From: Tannerellaceae bacterium
GTDB lineage: Bacteria; Bacteroidota; Bacteroidia; Bacteroidales; Tannerellaceae
Direction: 5' to 3'
Assembly: GCA_031257015.1 (NCBI GenBank)
Contig: JAIRPK010000059.1
Coordinates: 1-54,055 of the forward strand
DNA: 54,055 nucleotides
In this document: positions 7,280-16,371 of the stretch, one piece after another
How positions within the stretch are numbered: the first letter of the stretch is position 1
Layout: the number at the start of each line of letters is the position of its first letter
The notes under the pieces: generated by a model
Database searches by the model: none
Told to the model about the DNA's origin: nothing
What the model saw: the letters and a program-made list of their open reading frames with translations, nothing else
Translations under genes and position numbers: made by a program

Positions 7280-8803
7280 TTAATGTAAATGGGCGACTTC
7301 AATCCTGTTCAGCATTTTGACTGTTGCCTTAATGGCTGCTTCTGTCTGGTCGCTGTCTAATCCTTTGGTTTTAAAATCGACGTTATTGTGTCTCCATGTG
7401 ATTATGGTTTGCACCAGAGCGTCTGTCCGTCCGCCCGGAGGGATGGTGACGGTGTAGTTAGTAAGAGCCGGTAGCGGCTGGTTCAGTTCGGAGTATATTT
7501 TTTTGAGTGCTTTCATAAAGGCATCGTATTGCCCGTCGCCGGAGGAGGATTGTTCGTATGCCTGACCATCTATTTCTATTTTCAGAGTGGCGACAGGCCG
7601 CAGTCCTTGAGCAAGTGCTAGAGAATAGTTGAGGATTTTAACTCTCGGCTCGGCATAGGCCGCTTGTTGGAGGACGTCGCTGATGATATATGGGAGATCG
7701 TCCGGCGTGACGTTCTCTTTTTTGTCTCCTAGTTCGGTTATGCGCTCGCTTAGTTTACGTAGAGTATCATCATCAAGATTTATGTGCAAAGCTTCGAGAT
7801 TTTTGCGGATATTGGCTTTGCCGGATGTTTTTCCGAGGGCATATTCGCGGATTCGTCCGAAACGTTCCGGAAGGAGGTCATTATAATAGAGATTGTTTTT
7901 GCTGTCGCCGTCGGCATGTACACCTGCACATTGGGTGAATACTGATTCGCCTACGATGGGGCAATTCGGTGGAATATGTATTCCGGAGCATGTTTCGACG
8001 ACACGACTGACGAGGTTTATTTTATCTTCCCTTAGGTTTGTTTCCTCGCCCAGCTGGTCTTTGATTACGGCGAGGACGCTTCCGAGCGGAGCATTGCCTG
8101 CCCGTTCACCCAAGCCGTTGACTGTTGTATGTATTCCTTTTACGCCGGCCCGGATAGCGGAGAAGACATTTCCGACGGCGAGATCGTAATCATTATGCGC
8201 ATGGAAATCGAAATGCAGTTGCGGATAACGTTCAACCATTGCTCTACAATAATTATATGTAGCAAGGGGATTAAGAACACCAAGCGTATCGGGCAACATA
8301 TACCGGCGGATTGGCAGGTCGAGAAGGGCATCAACGAGAAGGAAAACATATTCAGGCGCATCCTTGATTCCGTTCGACCAATCTTCAAGATATACATTAA
8401 CGGATATGTTTTTTTGTCTTGCAATGGAGATGACTGCGCTTATGTCGGCGATATGCTGTTCGGGAGTTTTATTGAGTTGCCCGGAGAGATGTTTGTATGA
8501 ACCTTTGCAGAGGAGGTTAACAACTTTACATCCCGCTTTTTCTATCCAGTTGACGGATTCGCCTCCGTCAATAAAGCCGAGTACTTCAAGACGGTCGATG
8601 CAGCCTGTCTTTTTTGCCCATTCTGTAACTTTCTTAACGCCGTCAAACTCACCATCGGAGACGCGAGCCGAAGCTATTTCGACTCGATCAACACAGAGTT
8701 CGCCGAGGAGCATCTTGGCGATGCTGAGCTTTTCGTCGGATGCGAAAGATACGCCGGAGGTTTGTTCCCCGTCTCGCAGGGTTGTATCCATTATTTCGAC
8801 CAT
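7280..8803 (-). CDS. Second 2-isopropylmalate/citramalate synthase-like enzyme (LeuA paralogue)
   Basis: A 507-residue protein of the HMG-lyase-like synthase family: DTTLRDGEQ (6-14), metal ligands HAHND (201-205), NGLGERAGN (229-237) and a C-terminal LeuA-type regulatory domain (about 385-505). I start it at ATG 8803, because the frame upstream of this Met is basic, lies inside leuD and lacks family similarity. This start overlaps the leuD end by 13 bp, implying translational coupling. It is clearly different from the LeuA at 16372. Paralogues of this type act as citramalate synthase (an isoleucine precursor route), homocitrate synthase or a second isopropylmalate synthase. The Ile-rich leader of this operon makes a citramalate role attractive but unproven. 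Confidence 0.85.
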   Translation of the reverse strand: MVEIMDTTLRDGEQTSGVSFASDEKLSIAKMLLGELCVDRVEIASARVSDGEFDGVKKVTEWAKKTGCIDRLEVLGFIDGGESVNWIEKAGCKVVNLLCKGSYKHLSGQLNKTPEQHIADISAVISIARQKNISVNVYLEDWSNGIKDAPEYVFLLVDALLDLPIRRYMLPDTLGVLNPLATYNYCRAMVERYPQLHFDFHAHNDYDLAVGNVFSAIRAGVKGIHTTVNGLGERAGNAPLGSVLAVIKDQLGEETNLREDKINLVSRVVETCSGIHIPPNCPIVGESVFTQCAGVHADGDSKNNLYYNDLLPERFGRIREYALGKTSGKANIRKNLEALHINLDDDTLRKLSERITELGDKKENVTPDDLPYIISDVLQQAAYAEPRVKILNYSLALAQGLRPVATLKIEIDGQAYEQSSSGDGQYDAFMKALKKIYSELNQPLPALTNYTVTIPPGGRTDALVQTIITWRHNNVDFKTKGLDSDQTEAAIKATVKMLNRIEVAHLH

Positions 8804-9387
8804 AATTGTCGCTCGTATGTTTCTATTTTGTTTCGCCTGGCGAGGAGGTAGTCGATGTCGTCGAGGCCATTGACCAGGCAATCTTTTTTAAATGGGTTGA
8901 TGTCGAACGATTCTGCTCGTCCTGTTGCATTATGCGTAATGGTTTGTTGGGGGAGGTCGATAGTCAGCGTATCGGCGGAATCTTTTTCCAGGCAGGCAAA
9001 TACTTCGGCAAGGAAATCCGGGGAGATGACGACGGGAAGGAGGCCGTTGTTCATGGCATTGTTCTTGAATATATCGGCGAAGAAGCTGCTTACGACAGCT
9101 CGGAACCCTGCACCGGTTATTGCCCATGCAGCGTGCTCACGACTGCTCCCGCTTCCGAAGTTTTTGCCGGCAACGAGGATTTCTCCTTTATATATGTCCT
9201 GATTGAGAACAAAGTCGGGGTTGGGGCGTCCGGCCTTGTCGAATCTCCAGTCGCGGAAGAGATTGTCGCCGAAGCCGTCTTTGGTGGTGGCCTTGAGGAA
9301 ACGGGCAGGAATGATTTGGTCGGTATCCACGTTTTCCAGAGGGAGGGGGACGCATGTGGATGTCAGGATTGTGAATTGCTGTTTCAT
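8791..9387 (-). CDS. leuD: 3-isopropylmalate dehydratase small subunit
   Basis: A 198-residue swivel subunit of isopropylmalate isomerase, which works with LeuC to convert 2- to 3-isopropylmalate. The family marks LPLENVDTDQIIPARFLK and GKNFGSGSSREHAAWA (about 74-89) are present and the length is typical. Unusually, its partner leuC lies 5.5 kb upstream, separated by a SusC/SusD pair. A stem-loop with a T-rich tail (9427-9483) precedes the gene, and there is no obvious promoter in the 40 bp between that stem-loop and the start, so its expression may depend on read-through. Confidence 0.95.
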   Translation of the reverse strand: MKQQFTILTSTCVPLPLENVDTDQIIPARFLKATTKDGFGDNLFRDWRFDKAGRPNPDFVLNQDIYKGEILVAGKNFGSGSSREHAAWAITGAGFRAVVSSFFADIFKNNAMNNGLLPVVISPDFLAEVFACLEKDSADTLTIDLPQQTITHNATGRAESFDINPFKKDCLVNGLDDIDYLLARRNKIETYERQLWSK

Positions 9388-9426
9388 ACTTTCTTTTTTC
9401 AGTCTATGTTATGAATGTTTTTAAAT

Positions 9427-9483
9427 AAAATTTTCAGCAATGAGGAAAGATGAAGCGAAGCCAGGTTCCCACATTGCTGAAAA
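9427..9483 (-). terminator. Terminator-like stem-loop between susD and leuD
   Basis: A perfect 12-bp inverted repeat TTTTCAGCAATG (9431-9442) / CATTGCTGAAAA (9472-9483) with a 29-nt loop. Read in the operon direction the stem is followed by TTTTATTT. The stem is AT-rich and the loop long, so termination may be partial. Confidence 0.5.
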
Positions 9484-9531
9484 TATCTTTGAGGTGTATT
9501 TTCCAAGCTTGATTGCCGGTTGGAATTTGCT

Positions 9532-11241
9532 TTAGTTATATCCGGGGTTCTGCCTTAATTCGGCGTCTTTGTTCATCTGCATTTCCGAGAGAGGGATGGG
9601 GAGCAATATGTGTTTCCCGGCATCGAAGCCGGTGATAACTTTCCCTGTTGGTGAAGTGTCGCCGTTCATTGGGATGCGATCGGAGAGTTTGCCTGTGCGC
9701 ACTAAGGTCATCCGGCGGTTTTCTTCGCCGATTAATTCGCGTGCACGCTCGTCAAGGATGAAGTCAATGGAGATGTCGGATGCGCTTACGCTTCCAAGAG
9801 AAACATTCCCGCTTGCTGCGCGTGCGGCTTTGAAAGCACGGCTTCGCAGTTTGTTTATGTCTTCTGCCGCTTCGGCGTTTTTATTTTGACGAAGACGGGC
9901 TTCGGCTCGAAGGAGATATGTTTCGCCTAAACGCATAATCGGCCAGTCTTTTACTATTGCGTAGCCGAAATCGTCCGTCGGGTCATAGCCTCCCCATTTG
10001 GTGACGAAGGGGTAAAGGACTTCAAGACTGTCGGATTCATAAGGGATGACGGCGTCGCCGAGCTGGACGGTGACTTCCTTTATTTTGTCGGGGCTGTTTA
10101 GAGCGACGCGAAAGCCTTTGGCATCAACTCCGATTGCTGTTCCTGCAAAGTCGGCCTTGTTGTAATAAACAGTGCGGCGGATGTTGAAATTGCTGTTGCG
10201 CATATCGCCTTCCAGGCCGCGCCAAACGGTATATTTCATGAAGTTGCTTAAACGCAGGCGGCCATTCCCTCTTCCGCCGAGGGAGTCGCAATTAACATAG
10301 CCGATGTCTATCTTATGCAAAGCGGGTTGCCATACGCGGCGGTGCTGTGGATTGTCGATGGTTCCGCCTGTCACTTGGTTGTTGTATTCCATCTCGAATG
10401 TCCAGATGGTTTCCGTATTGCCTTGCGAGCGGCGTTGATTGCCGAAGCGGAACATATCGCGATATGGGTCTCCACCTTCGCCGGTGAATTTCCCGTATCG
10501 GTCTTCTATCAGTTTGTATTTACCTCCGTCGATGATGGCCGCGGCGCATTGTTCGGCTTTGGCAAAATAGCTGTTGTCGCGTATGCCTATTCGCAGGTAT
10601 GCTTCGGCGGCAAGCTGCCTTGCCATATCCTTGTTGATGCGTGAGGGTTTGGCGGCGCTTCCGACGTCGGGCAAATTGGCGATGCCGTATTGCAAGTCTT
10701 CATCAATCAGCTTGTCAACGTCGGCAACCGGATGACGGGTAAAGTTGAACGTAGGGACTGTAACCGGTTGAGCAATCAGGGGCACGTCTCCCCAAAGCGT
10801 TACGAGCGTATTATAAGCATAGGCGCGGAAAAAGCGGGCTTCGGCGCAGGCTGGTTTATTGTCGTCTCCAACGGCTGCAATAATAAGGTTGGCATTGTTG
10901 ATAAATTCGTAGCATTTCCTCCAGAGATACATGACGCCGGCGTTCTCCGAGTTTAAATCGGCATACTGATAAAAGGGATTTTCGACGCCTTGCGTGGCTC
11001 CTGCCGAGCATACGTCGGTTCCGATTTGCCAGCAGGAAAGGAATCCCTGGTTGCTGCTGTATCCCCAGAGTTCGGCGAAAATGCTATGCAGGCCGACGAG
11101 TTCGGCATCAACAGTTGTGGCATCGGTCTGCCCTGTTTTGTCAAAACTGTAAGGGTTCTCCGTCAAATAGTCGTCGCCACAGGAGGTGAGAGTTAACAAA
11201 CTCAAGGCGATAAAAGAGGCTATTACTTTATAGTGTTTCAT
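9532..11241 (-). CDS. SusD/RagB family outer-membrane nutrient-binding lipoprotein
   Basis: A 569-residue surface lipoprotein: signal peptide with lipobox LTSC (Cys21), TPR-like SusD core, and the C-terminal family block MRLGETYLLRAEARLR ... RARELIGEENRR, ending in RQNPGYN. It should form the lid of the SusC-type transporter encoded upstream. The ligand cannot be read from sequence; no glycosidase, protease or sulfatase lies beside it. It is embedded in the leucine operon, after a 21-bp repeat array and before leuD. An amino acid, peptide or glycan are all possible substrates. Confidence 0.92.
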   Translation of the reverse strand: MKHYKVIASFIALSLLTLTSCGDDYLTENPYSFDKTGQTDATTVDAELVGLHSIFAELWGYSSNQGFLSCWQIGTDVCSAGATQGVENPFYQYADLNSENAGVMYLWRKCYEFINNANLIIAAVGDDNKPACAEARFFRAYAYNTLVTLWGDVPLIAQPVTVPTFNFTRHPVADVDKLIDEDLQYGIANLPDVGSAAKPSRINKDMARQLAAEAYLRIGIRDNSYFAKAEQCAAAIIDGGKYKLIEDRYGKFTGEGGDPYRDMFRFGNQRRSQGNTETIWTFEMEYNNQVTGGTIDNPQHRRVWQPALHKIDIGYVNCDSLGGRGNGRLRLSNFMKYTVWRGLEGDMRNSNFNIRRTVYYNKADFAGTAIGVDAKGFRVALNSPDKIKEVTVQLGDAVIPYESDSLEVLYPFVTKWGGYDPTDDFGYAIVKDWPIMRLGETYLLRAEARLRQNKNAEAAEDINKLRSRAFKAARAASGNVSLGSVSASDISIDFILDERARELIGEENRRMTLVRTGKLSDRIPMNGDTSPTGKVITGFDAGKHILLPIPLSEMQMNKDAELRQNPGYN

Positions 11242-11332
11242 TGCGATAATATTTTTTTGTTGTCCATTAAACGTTTTTTTCAGGTTTCTTATCTCTGCTT
11301 TCGTTTTTTAGTTCCAATAGTTGCTCTCGTTT

Positions 11333-11564
11333 GATTCTCTGAGAGTCACCGTTGATTCTCTGAGAGTCTCGTTTGATTCTCCGAGTGTCTCGCGTGATTC
11401 TCCGAGAGTCACCGTTGATTCTCCGAGTGTCTCGCGTGATTCTCCGAGAGTCACCATTTGATTCTCCGAGTGTCTCGCGTGATTCTCCGAGAGTCACCGT
11501 TGATTCTCCGAGTGTCTCGCGTGATTCTTTGAGAGTCACCGTTGATTCTCCGAGAGTGTCGAGA
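11333..11564. repeat. 21-bp dyad array, locus 1, between susC and susD (11 units)
   Basis: Eleven tandem units begin at 11333, 11354, 11375, 11396, 11417, 11438, 11460, 11481, 11502, 11523 and 11544. Each is a 15-bp near-palindrome, GATTCTCCGAGAGTC or GATTCTCCGAGTGTC, plus a 6-bp linker. Linkers ACCGTT and TCGCGT alternate, giving a 42-bp super-period. The unit at 11438 is 22 bp, so the reading frame changes there on both strands, which argues against coding. Neighbouring half-sites can pair into 7-bp stems (GAGAGTC with GATTCTC, one G-T pair) around the linker. Confidence 0.95.
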
Positions 11565-11727
11565 GATGTTCGGAAGATGTTTGTTTGATTCATGCGCTTT
11601 CCGGAACAGTCCGGGAGTGTCTTTTGAAAATTCATGATCGCGGCAGTCGTAATCAAACAACCGGGAAAAGATTCTGACCTGATTTCGGGTTTAGCGTACA
11701 ATGGTGATTTGAATTACAGATTAATAA

Positions 11728-14700
11728 TTAGAATGTAAGGTTAAGTCCGACAACAAGGTCGCGAGTAACCGGATAGTTCAGGTCCCAGTTTTGGGAGCCG
11801 CGTGTGATGTATCGCGCTTCCGGGTCCCATCCAATCCAGTCGGTAAATGTGTAGAGATTGCGTCCGCTAAGGTAAACCTGCATGGAGTTAAGGCCTGCTT
11901 TTCTCATCCATGACTGTGGAAGGTTGTAGCTCAATGTTATATCTTTTATGCGGATATAGCTTGCGTCCATTGGGAATCCGTAGCCATGGCTGTTGGAGTG
12001 GTTTCCGAGTGAGCGCCATTCGTTGCTGCGGTTTTCGGGTGTCCAGAAGCCTATTTCAGCAGGGCCGTTGCGCCGTCCGAGTTCGTCGGAGGCTGTCCCG
12101 ATAACGCTGTTGCCGGCCATGTTTCCCTGAACGGTTTGCAGGAATATGCTCAAGCTGATGTTTTTGTATGTAAACGAGTTGGTCAAGCCGCCAGTCCATT
12201 TCGGGTCTGTTTGTCCGAGAATGGAGCGGTCGTTATCGTCTATTTTACCATCAGGCGTTCCGTCCGGGCCGCTGATGTCGGCAAGTTTGAGGTCGCCTGC
12301 CAGTGCGGTATCGTCCCATCCGATGTTGCCGCCTTGCTCTTTGGGTTTGCCTATTTCGTCTTCCTGCCAGATTCCGACTTTTGTATAGTCGTAGATGACG
12401 CCGATGGGTTGGCCGATGAACCAGCGGTTGCCTTTATCTTCGACATCGTTTCCATATACTTCCACCCATTTGCCGGCATTGCGGGAGAAGACAAGGGTGG
12501 TTTTCCAGGTGAAGTCTTTGGTGTCGATGTTTGCAGAGTTCAAGGTGATTTCGATGCCTTTGTTGTTTACCTTCCCGATATTGTTCCAGACATCGGCGTA
12601 TCCGGAAATAGTCGTCAGGTTTTGTTTAAGCAGAATACCGTCCGTTGTTCTGTTGTACCATTCGATTGTACCTCCCAGACGGTTGTTCCATAGTCCGAAG
12701 TCTGCTGCGATGTTCAATCCCTGCGTCCGTTCCCAGTGCAGCAATGAGTTTCCCATCCTCGTTCCGACTTTCATTGAAATGTTCGTTCCTCCGTTCATCG
12801 CCAGCGTGCTTGATGTTAGCTTGAACATTGAATCGTAAACCGGGATGGAGGCATTTCCGGAATATCCCCATGATGCGCGTAGCTTCAGATTGGTTAATAT
12901 ATCGGTAATCGGCTGTGCAAATTCCTCGCGGGTTACGTTCCAGCCAATAGCAAAGGAGGGGAAGTTCCCCCATTTTGAGTTTTCTCCGAAAACGGATGCT
13001 GCATCCCGGCGTATTGTGGCTGTAAACAGGTATCGACTGTCATAATTATAGTTCAGTCGGCCCATTAATGATTGCAGCCGGCGCATATCTGCCTGCGAAT
13101 CGACAGACTGTGTTGAGCCGGATTCCAGATTTCCCCAGCCGACATTGTCGTTAGGGAAGCTTCTGGCATAAGCTCTTGATTGCTGCCAGTATTTGCTTGA
13201 AGCGGAAAACAGCCCGGTGAAATCGAAATGGTGCTTGACTATATTTCTTGAATATGTGAGGATGTTTTCGACTAAATAGTATTGTGATTCCTGATTGTCG
13301 ATGTATCCGTAGCCCTGTTCATTATATACTGTTTTTCCTTCGTAATAGTTGTTGCGTGTCGGAAGATAAGTATAGCCGGCGTTAAGGCGGTACTTCAAGC
13401 CGTCAAGTACGGATGTCATGCCGCCGAAGTTTAATTCTCCGTATCCATTAACGGTAATGTCGAACTGTCTTCGTTCCGGTTTAATGGTTGTCGGCAGCAT
13501 GGGGTTTGCCCATAAGGTTTCGGAAAACATTGGATAATGAGTGAGTGTAACTCCATCATCTTCGTATAGCTTAGCGTATGGACTCATGGCCGAAGCATTG
13601 AGCAGGTTTGCACGTCCGCCGTCACGGTTGTGCATAATAATAGATGTGCTTGCGCCAATGGTGAACCACTTAACCGGATTAACATCCATGTTCATGCGTA
13701 AAGAATAGCGCTTGTAATCATATCCTTTTATGACGCCTTGCTGATCCAGGAAATCACCTGAAAGAAAGTACTTGGCAAAGGATGAGCCGCCTGTTATGCT
13801 TATATTGTGATCTTGGATGAATCCGGCTTGCGTCACTTCGTCAATCCAGTCTATTGTTCTTCCAGCTTTAAAGTTCTCTGCCTCGTTTGCATATTGAACT
13901 CCTCCAAAATCTGGATTGAGCGGCTTGTTTTGGATTCGTGCGTATTCGGCATAGCGTTCAATCAATTGAGCAGTTGAGCCGGGTTTAAGTATATGCGCTA
14001 TTTCCGAATAACCGGCATATCCGCCGTATCTGACACGTGGGTGCGCATCTCCGCCACGCTTGGTGGTGATGAGAATAACTCCGTTAGAGCCTTGTACGCC
14101 GTAAATAGCAACTGCCGAGGGGTCTTTCAGGATTTCTATCGTTCCAATGTCGCCTGGATTAATGTCATTGATTGAGGCATCTGACGATAATGCCATCCCG
14201 TCAACAACCAGAAGAGGTGAATTGCTCAGGTTTATCGAACTTTTACCGCGGACAAGTATCTCCGGCGCATCGCCCGGTATTGATGATGATTGATTAATAT
14301 TAATACCTGCCGCAACGCCTTGAATAGCTTGCGCAAAGTTGGCCACCGGCAGGTTGCTCAGTCGATCTTTTGGAATGGACGTTACCGAACCGGTAATGTC
14401 GGAGCGTTTTTGCGTACCGTAACCTACTACGACTACTTCTTCCAGTCGTTGCATATCATCCTTGAGCTGGATGTCAATAGTGCGTTGATTTCCGACTGCA
14501 ACTTCCTGCGAAATGTAGCCGATATACGAAAACACGAGGATGGATTGAGGTGTGACTTGCTGAAGTGCGTATTTCCCGTCAATGTCCGTAATGTTTCCAT
14601 TGGTGGTTCCTTTAACAAGAACATTAACGCCAATAAGCGGCTCGCCGTTTGTATCCGTAACCTTACCGGCAATGGAGTTTTGGGCAGAAGCCATGCTTGT

Positions 14701-14778
14701 GCATAAAAATAACAGGAGAGCGATTAATGTTGATATGCTCCTCCTTTTTTCAGTTGGTTTAAAAAAGCTGTTTCTCAT
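11728..14778 (-). CDS. SusC/RagA family TonB-linked outer-membrane transporter
   Basis: I choose the ATG at 14778 (1016 residues) because a clear signal peptide follows (STLIALLLFLCTSMASAQ); the open frame upstream carries no signal. Then come a carboxypeptidase-regulatory-like domain (about 36-105, GKVTDTNGEPLIGVNVLVKG), the SusC hallmark VVVGYGTQKRSDITGSV, a plug (to about 230) and a 22-strand barrel ending in Phe (VVGLNLTF). It imports a ligand captured by SusD using TonB energy. It starts 135 bp after leuC and I see no convincing promoter in that gap, so it is probably transcribed with the leucine genes. Substrate unknown. No anti-sigma or ECF sigma gene is next to it. Confidence 0.93.
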   Translation of the reverse strand: MRNSFFKPTEKRRSISTLIALLLFLCTSMASAQNSIAGKVTDTNGEPLIGVNVLVKGTTNGNITDIDGKYALQQVTPQSILVFSYIGYISQEVAVGNQRTIDIQLKDDMQRLEEVVVVGYGTQKRSDITGSVTSIPKDRLSNLPVANFAQAIQGVAAGININQSSSIPGDAPEILVRGKSSINLSNSPLLVVDGMALSSDASINDINPGDIGTIEILKDPSAVAIYGVQGSNGVILITTKRGGDAHPRVRYGGYAGYSEIAHILKPGSTAQLIERYAEYARIQNKPLNPDFGGVQYANEAENFKAGRTIDWIDEVTQAGFIQDHNISITGGSSFAKYFLSGDFLDQQGVIKGYDYKRYSLRMNMDVNPVKWFTIGASTSIIMHNRDGGRANLLNASAMSPYAKLYEDDGVTLTHYPMFSETLWANPMLPTTIKPERRQFDITVNGYGELNFGGMTSVLDGLKYRLNAGYTYLPTRNNYYEGKTVYNEQGYGYIDNQESQYYLVENILTYSRNIVKHHFDFTGLFSASSKYWQQSRAYARSFPNDNVGWGNLESGSTQSVDSQADMRRLQSLMGRLNYNYDSRYLFTATIRRDAASVFGENSKWGNFPSFAIGWNVTREEFAQPITDILTNLKLRASWGYSGNASIPVYDSMFKLTSSTLAMNGGTNISMKVGTRMGNSLLHWERTQGLNIAADFGLWNNRLGGTIEWYNRTTDGILLKQNLTTISGYADVWNNIGKVNNKGIEITLNSANIDTKDFTWKTTLVFSRNAGKWVEVYGNDVEDKGNRWFIGQPIGVIYDYTKVGIWQEDEIGKPKEQGGNIGWDDTALAGDLKLADISGPDGTPDGKIDDNDRSILGQTDPKWTGGLTNSFTYKNISLSIFLQTVQGNMAGNSVIGTASDELGRRNGPAEIGFWTPENRSNEWRSLGNHSNSHGYGFPMDASYIRIKDITLSYNLPQSWMRKAGLNSMQVYLSGRNLYTFTDWIGWDPEARYITRGSQNWDLNYPVTRDLVVGLNLTF

Positions 14779-14912
14779 AAGCTTGTGATTAATTTTTAAT
14801 AAGGATTTTACAAAGTCGCAGTCGGCAAATTGCTCCCTGCATATTTTTGAGTTCTCTGTTTCCAGCTTGGACTTTGATGTTCCCAAGTCTAGAAACAAAG
14901 AACTGAAAACTA

Positions 14913-16310
14913 TCAGCAAATCATATTCCTCGGATCTGTAATACATCCCGTAATGGCGGCAGCGGCAGCAACAAGAGGGCCTGCAAGTATGGTGCGTGCG
15001 CCGGGACCTTGTCGGCCTTCAAAATTACGGTTGGAAGTGGACACGGCATATTTGCCTTCCGGCACTTTGTCGTCATTCATTGCCAGACAGGCGGAGCATC
15101 CTGGCTGCCGGAGTTCAAAGCCTGCATCGGCCAGGATTTTGTCAATGCCTTCTGCACATATTTGCCGTTGGACTTCCCAGCTGCCGGGGACGAGCCATGC
15201 TGTTATGTTCGCGGCTTTTCTTCTTCCTTTAACAATGGATGCAAAAGCACGGAAATCTTCTACACGGCCGTTGGTGCAACTGCCTAAGAAGACATAATCG
15301 ACAGCCTTTCCGGCAACGGGTTCTCCGGCTTTGAAACCCATATAGTCGAGAGCTTTTCGGAAAGACGCTCGGCCTGCCTCGTCGATGCTTTCAATGGTAG
15401 GGATATTATCGCATACGCTTATTCCCATGCCGGGGTTGGTTCCGAACGTTACCATAGGCTCGATGTCCTCAGCGCGGAAGTTGATTTCTTTATCAAATAC
15501 GGCATCGGCATCGCTGTGTAAGGTCTGCCAACGAGCCACTGCTCTGTCCCATTCCTCGCCATGCGGAGCAAAGTCTCGCCCCTTGACATATTCAACAGTC
15601 TTTCCGTCTGGAGCAATCATCCCGCCACGTGCCCCCATTTCTATGGAGAGGTTGCAAATCGTTAATCGTTCCTCCATCGTGGAGTTACGGATTACCTCTC
15701 CCGCATATTCGACAAAGTAGCCGGTAGCTCCGCCGGTTGTCATTCGGCTGATAACAAAGAGGGCTACATCCTTGGCGGTTACACCCGTTTTGAGTTGTCC
15801 GTCTATGGAGATGCGCATGGTTTTCGGTTTGCGTTGAAGCAAGCATTGCGTTGCAAGGGTCATTTCAACTTCGCTTGTGCCAATGCCAAAAGCGATAGCG
15901 CCGAAAGCACCATGTGTGGAGGTATGTGAATCACCGCAGACGATGGTCATTCCCGGCTGTGTCAATCCGCTTTCCGGCCCGACGACATGAACGATGCCGT
16001 TCCGAGGGTGCATCAGCCCGTAGTAGTTTAGATTAAACTCGCGGCAATTGCGCTCAAGAGTGTCAACCTGATTCCTTGATATGGGGTCGGCAATGGGTTT
16101 CTCCTGATTTAAAGTAGGAATATTATGGTCAGCCACGCATGTAATCTTGTCCGGCCGGAAAGGCGCCAGCCCCCGTTCGCGCAATGCGGCGAAGGCTTGC
16201 GGACTTGTCACTTCATGGCAGTAGAGGCGGTCGATGTAGAGTTGCGCAGTTCCATCAGGGAGGGTATCGACGATGTGCTGTTCCCATATTTTATCGAATA
16301 ATGTTTTCAT
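14913..16310 (-). CDS. leuC: 3-isopropylmalate dehydratase large subunit
   Basis: A 465-residue aconitase-family enzyme with LeuD: 4Fe-4S ligands Cys345 (GSCTNGR), Cys405 and Cys408 ([10 protein letters not shown]), the active-site segment [14 protein letters not shown] (125-138) and the C-terminal [10 protein letters not shown]. Length is typical. It lies 61 bp after leuA, with an inverted repeat in the gap. It should be followed by leuD, but susC and susD intervene. Confidence 0.96.
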   Translation of the reverse strand: MKTLFDKIWEQHIVDTLPDGTAQLYIDRLYCHEVTSPQAFAALRERGLAPFRPDKITCVADHNIPTLNQEKPIADPISRNQVDTLERNCREFNLNYYGLMHPRNGIVHVVGPESGLTQPGMTIVCGDSHTSTHGAFGAIAFGIGTSEVEMTLATQCLLQRKPKTMRISIDGQLKTGVTAKDVALFVISRMTTGGATGYFVEYAGEVIRNSTMEERLTICNLSIEMGARGGMIAPDGKTVEYVKGRDFAPHGEEWDRAVARWQTLHSDADAVFDKEINFRAEDIEPMVTFGTNPGMGISVCDNIPTIESIDEAGRASFRKALDYMGFKAGEPVAGKAVDYVFLGSCTNGRVEDFRAFASIVKGRRKAANITAWLVPGSWEVQRQICAEGIDKILADAGFELRQPGCSACLAMNDDKVPEGKYAVSTSNRNFEGRQGPGARTILAGPLVAAAAAITGCITDPRNMIC

Positions 16311-16328
16311 ACGAATGGTTCTTTAAGT

Positions 16329-16369
16329 ACTGTGAACTTATAAAAATTGATTTTTCACAAGTTCACAGT
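16329..16369 (-). other. Intercistronic inverted repeat between leuA and leuC
   Basis: A perfect 11-bp repeat ACTGTGAACTT (16329-16339) / AAGTTCACAGT (16359-16369) with a 19-nt loop lies directly after the leuA stop. No T tract follows in the operon direction, so it is more likely an mRNA-stability or processing hairpin than a terminator. Confidence 0.5.
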
Positions 16370-16371
16370 TA

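Noticed and set aside
8804..8881. Longer N-terminus for the second LeuA-type enzyme
   Set aside because: The extra 26 residues lie within leuD, are Arg/Pro-rich and lack similarity; the Met at 8803 directly precedes the conserved DTTLRDGEQ block.
8806..9414. A 202-codon plus-strand frame opposite leuD
   Set aside because: leuD on the minus strand has full family motifs; the antisense frame shows none and follows from codon bias.
11267..11701. Repeat protein of about 144 residues with TLGES repeats between susC and susD
   Set aside because: A 22-bp unit changes the frame in mid-array without a stop; similar frames occur at all 21-bp loci. The period explains them.
14779..14946. Longer N-terminus for SusC
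   Set aside because: The added 56 residues precede and hide a clear signal peptide, which would then not be N-terminal.
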